DNA of 64,000 nt from Liolophura sinensis. Its lineage: Eukaryota; Mollusca; Polyplacophora; Chitonida; Chitonidae. This document shows positions 63,787 through 64,000 of this stretch, in pieces. Position numbers and translations under genes: made by a program. The DNA lies in the NCBI RefSeq assembly GCF_032854445.1, contig NW_027018059.1, positions 34,868 through 98,867 on the forward strand, given 5' to 3'. Every line of letters begins with the position of its first letter. The stretch's first letter is position 1. The notes under the pieces are model-generated. The model worked only from the letters and a program-made list of their open reading frames with translations. It was not told the origin of the DNA and ran no database searches.

Positions 63787-64000
63787 GCAGCCGATTTCAA
63801 TTAGCAAAAAGACCAGGCAAAAATCCAAAAGTAGAAAAACTGTTCCAATGCTGCTGGTAAGAGGCTAATCCGACGTATTTTGTGACGAGAAATCGAATGG
63901 TGCAAACCGCGTTGCTCTCCGACCAATACTTTTGGCTGTAGCCACAAATGAATAATCAATGATGTCAAGATCACGTGCCCAGCAACGGCTCTTACTCCAT
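63787..64000 (+). repeat. Partial monomer cut by the window end
   Basis: The first 214 bases of monomer 117 open with GCAGCC and run to the CCAT of the TCCATGGA site. There is no sign of an array border, so the satellite continues beyond the window. Confidence 0.95.

Larger units (their letters stand above)
1..64000 (+). repeat. Satellite DNA array, about 550-bp monomer, 116 complete copies plus one partial
   Basis: The same unit repeats from the first base to the last with no other sequence between copies. Unit lengths run from 545 to 553 bp and most are exactly 550. Copies differ by scattered substitutions at recurring diagnostic sites, so they are very similar but rarely identical. All copies share one orientation. 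Diagnostic sites, by offset from the monomer start: position 17 A or C; A or T in the first A-tract; AGTAGA or AGTGGA near 46; CTCCGACC or CTCCAACC near 135; AAATG or AAGTG near 161; AAGGAA or ATAGAA near 224; CTTGTGT, CTTGTGG or CTTTTGT near 340; GCTGGG or GTTGGG near 431; and GAAAAG, GAAATG, TAAAAAG or GAAAAAT near 514. Tandem satellites of this size and extent are a eukaryotic feature of centromeric and heterochromatic DNA. The family and species are not recognised. Neither array edge is in the window. Confidence 0.97.

Noticed and set aside
1-64000. CRISPR array or other prokaryotic repeat system
   Set aside because: There are no short repeats separated by unique spacers, no cas genes and no bacterial genes; the repeat unit is 550 bp with no spacer.
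1-64000. CENP-B box
   Set aside because: I checked TTCG-containing sites on both strands (near offsets 15, 409 and, in reverse, 482) against the mammalian NTTCGNNNNANNCGGGN pattern; none keeps the CGGG half.
1-64000. Ribosomal, tRNA or 5S gene repeat
   Set aside because: No conserved rRNA segment and no box A/box B pair was recognised in the monomer.
1-64000. Transposon or LTR insertion
   Set aside because: Every base falls in a monomer in register; there are no terminal repeats, target-site duplications or transposase/polymerase frames.
1-64000. Telomeric or simple-sequence repeats
   Set aside because: No telomere-type hexamer or heptamer runs occur; the only homopolymer worth noting is the T-tract of about eight bases.

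Overview
The whole 64 kb window is one uninterrupted head-to-tail array of a single satellite DNA. The monomer is about 550 bp. I count 116 complete monomers plus a 214-bp partial one at the right end, taking the GTAGCC motif (or its variants GCAGCC and GTACCC) as the start of each unit. All copies lie in the same orientation. I see no unique sequence, gene, RNA gene, transposon insertion, inversion or array edge. This is eukaryotic heterochromatin-type sequence, probably pericentromeric, centromeric or another large heterochromatic block. The species cannot be named from the sequence: I do not recognise the monomer, and composition is only mildly AT-rich (about 40% GC by eye).

Layout. Bases 1-7168 hold a seven-monomer higher-order unit (3852 bp) and a second copy of its first six monomers. 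Bases 7169-14293 are mixed monomers with variable T-tract length. Bases 14294-35743 are 39 consecutive monomers of exactly 550 bp, with internal multi-monomer duplications at offsets of 2750, 3850 and 5500 bp. Bases 33.5-45.0 kb are a large tandem duplication: a ten-monomer block (about 5.5 kb) followed by an eleven-monomer copy with one extra monomer. Bases 45.6-49.5 kb form a local two-monomer (1.1 kb) higher-order repeat. Bases 50-64 kb are built from five- and six-monomer cassettes seen twice each, and carry many single-base insertions and deletions.

Every duplication joins monomers in perfect register, even where the breakpoint is inside a monomer. This is the signature of unequal crossing over or gene conversion between homologous satellite units. 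The open reading frames on both strands (64-123 codons) recur only because the DNA recurs. They are broken or re-routed by T-tract length changes, and I do not annotate them as genes. The window has no enzyme system or operon to describe; its interest is in repeat architecture and array evolution.
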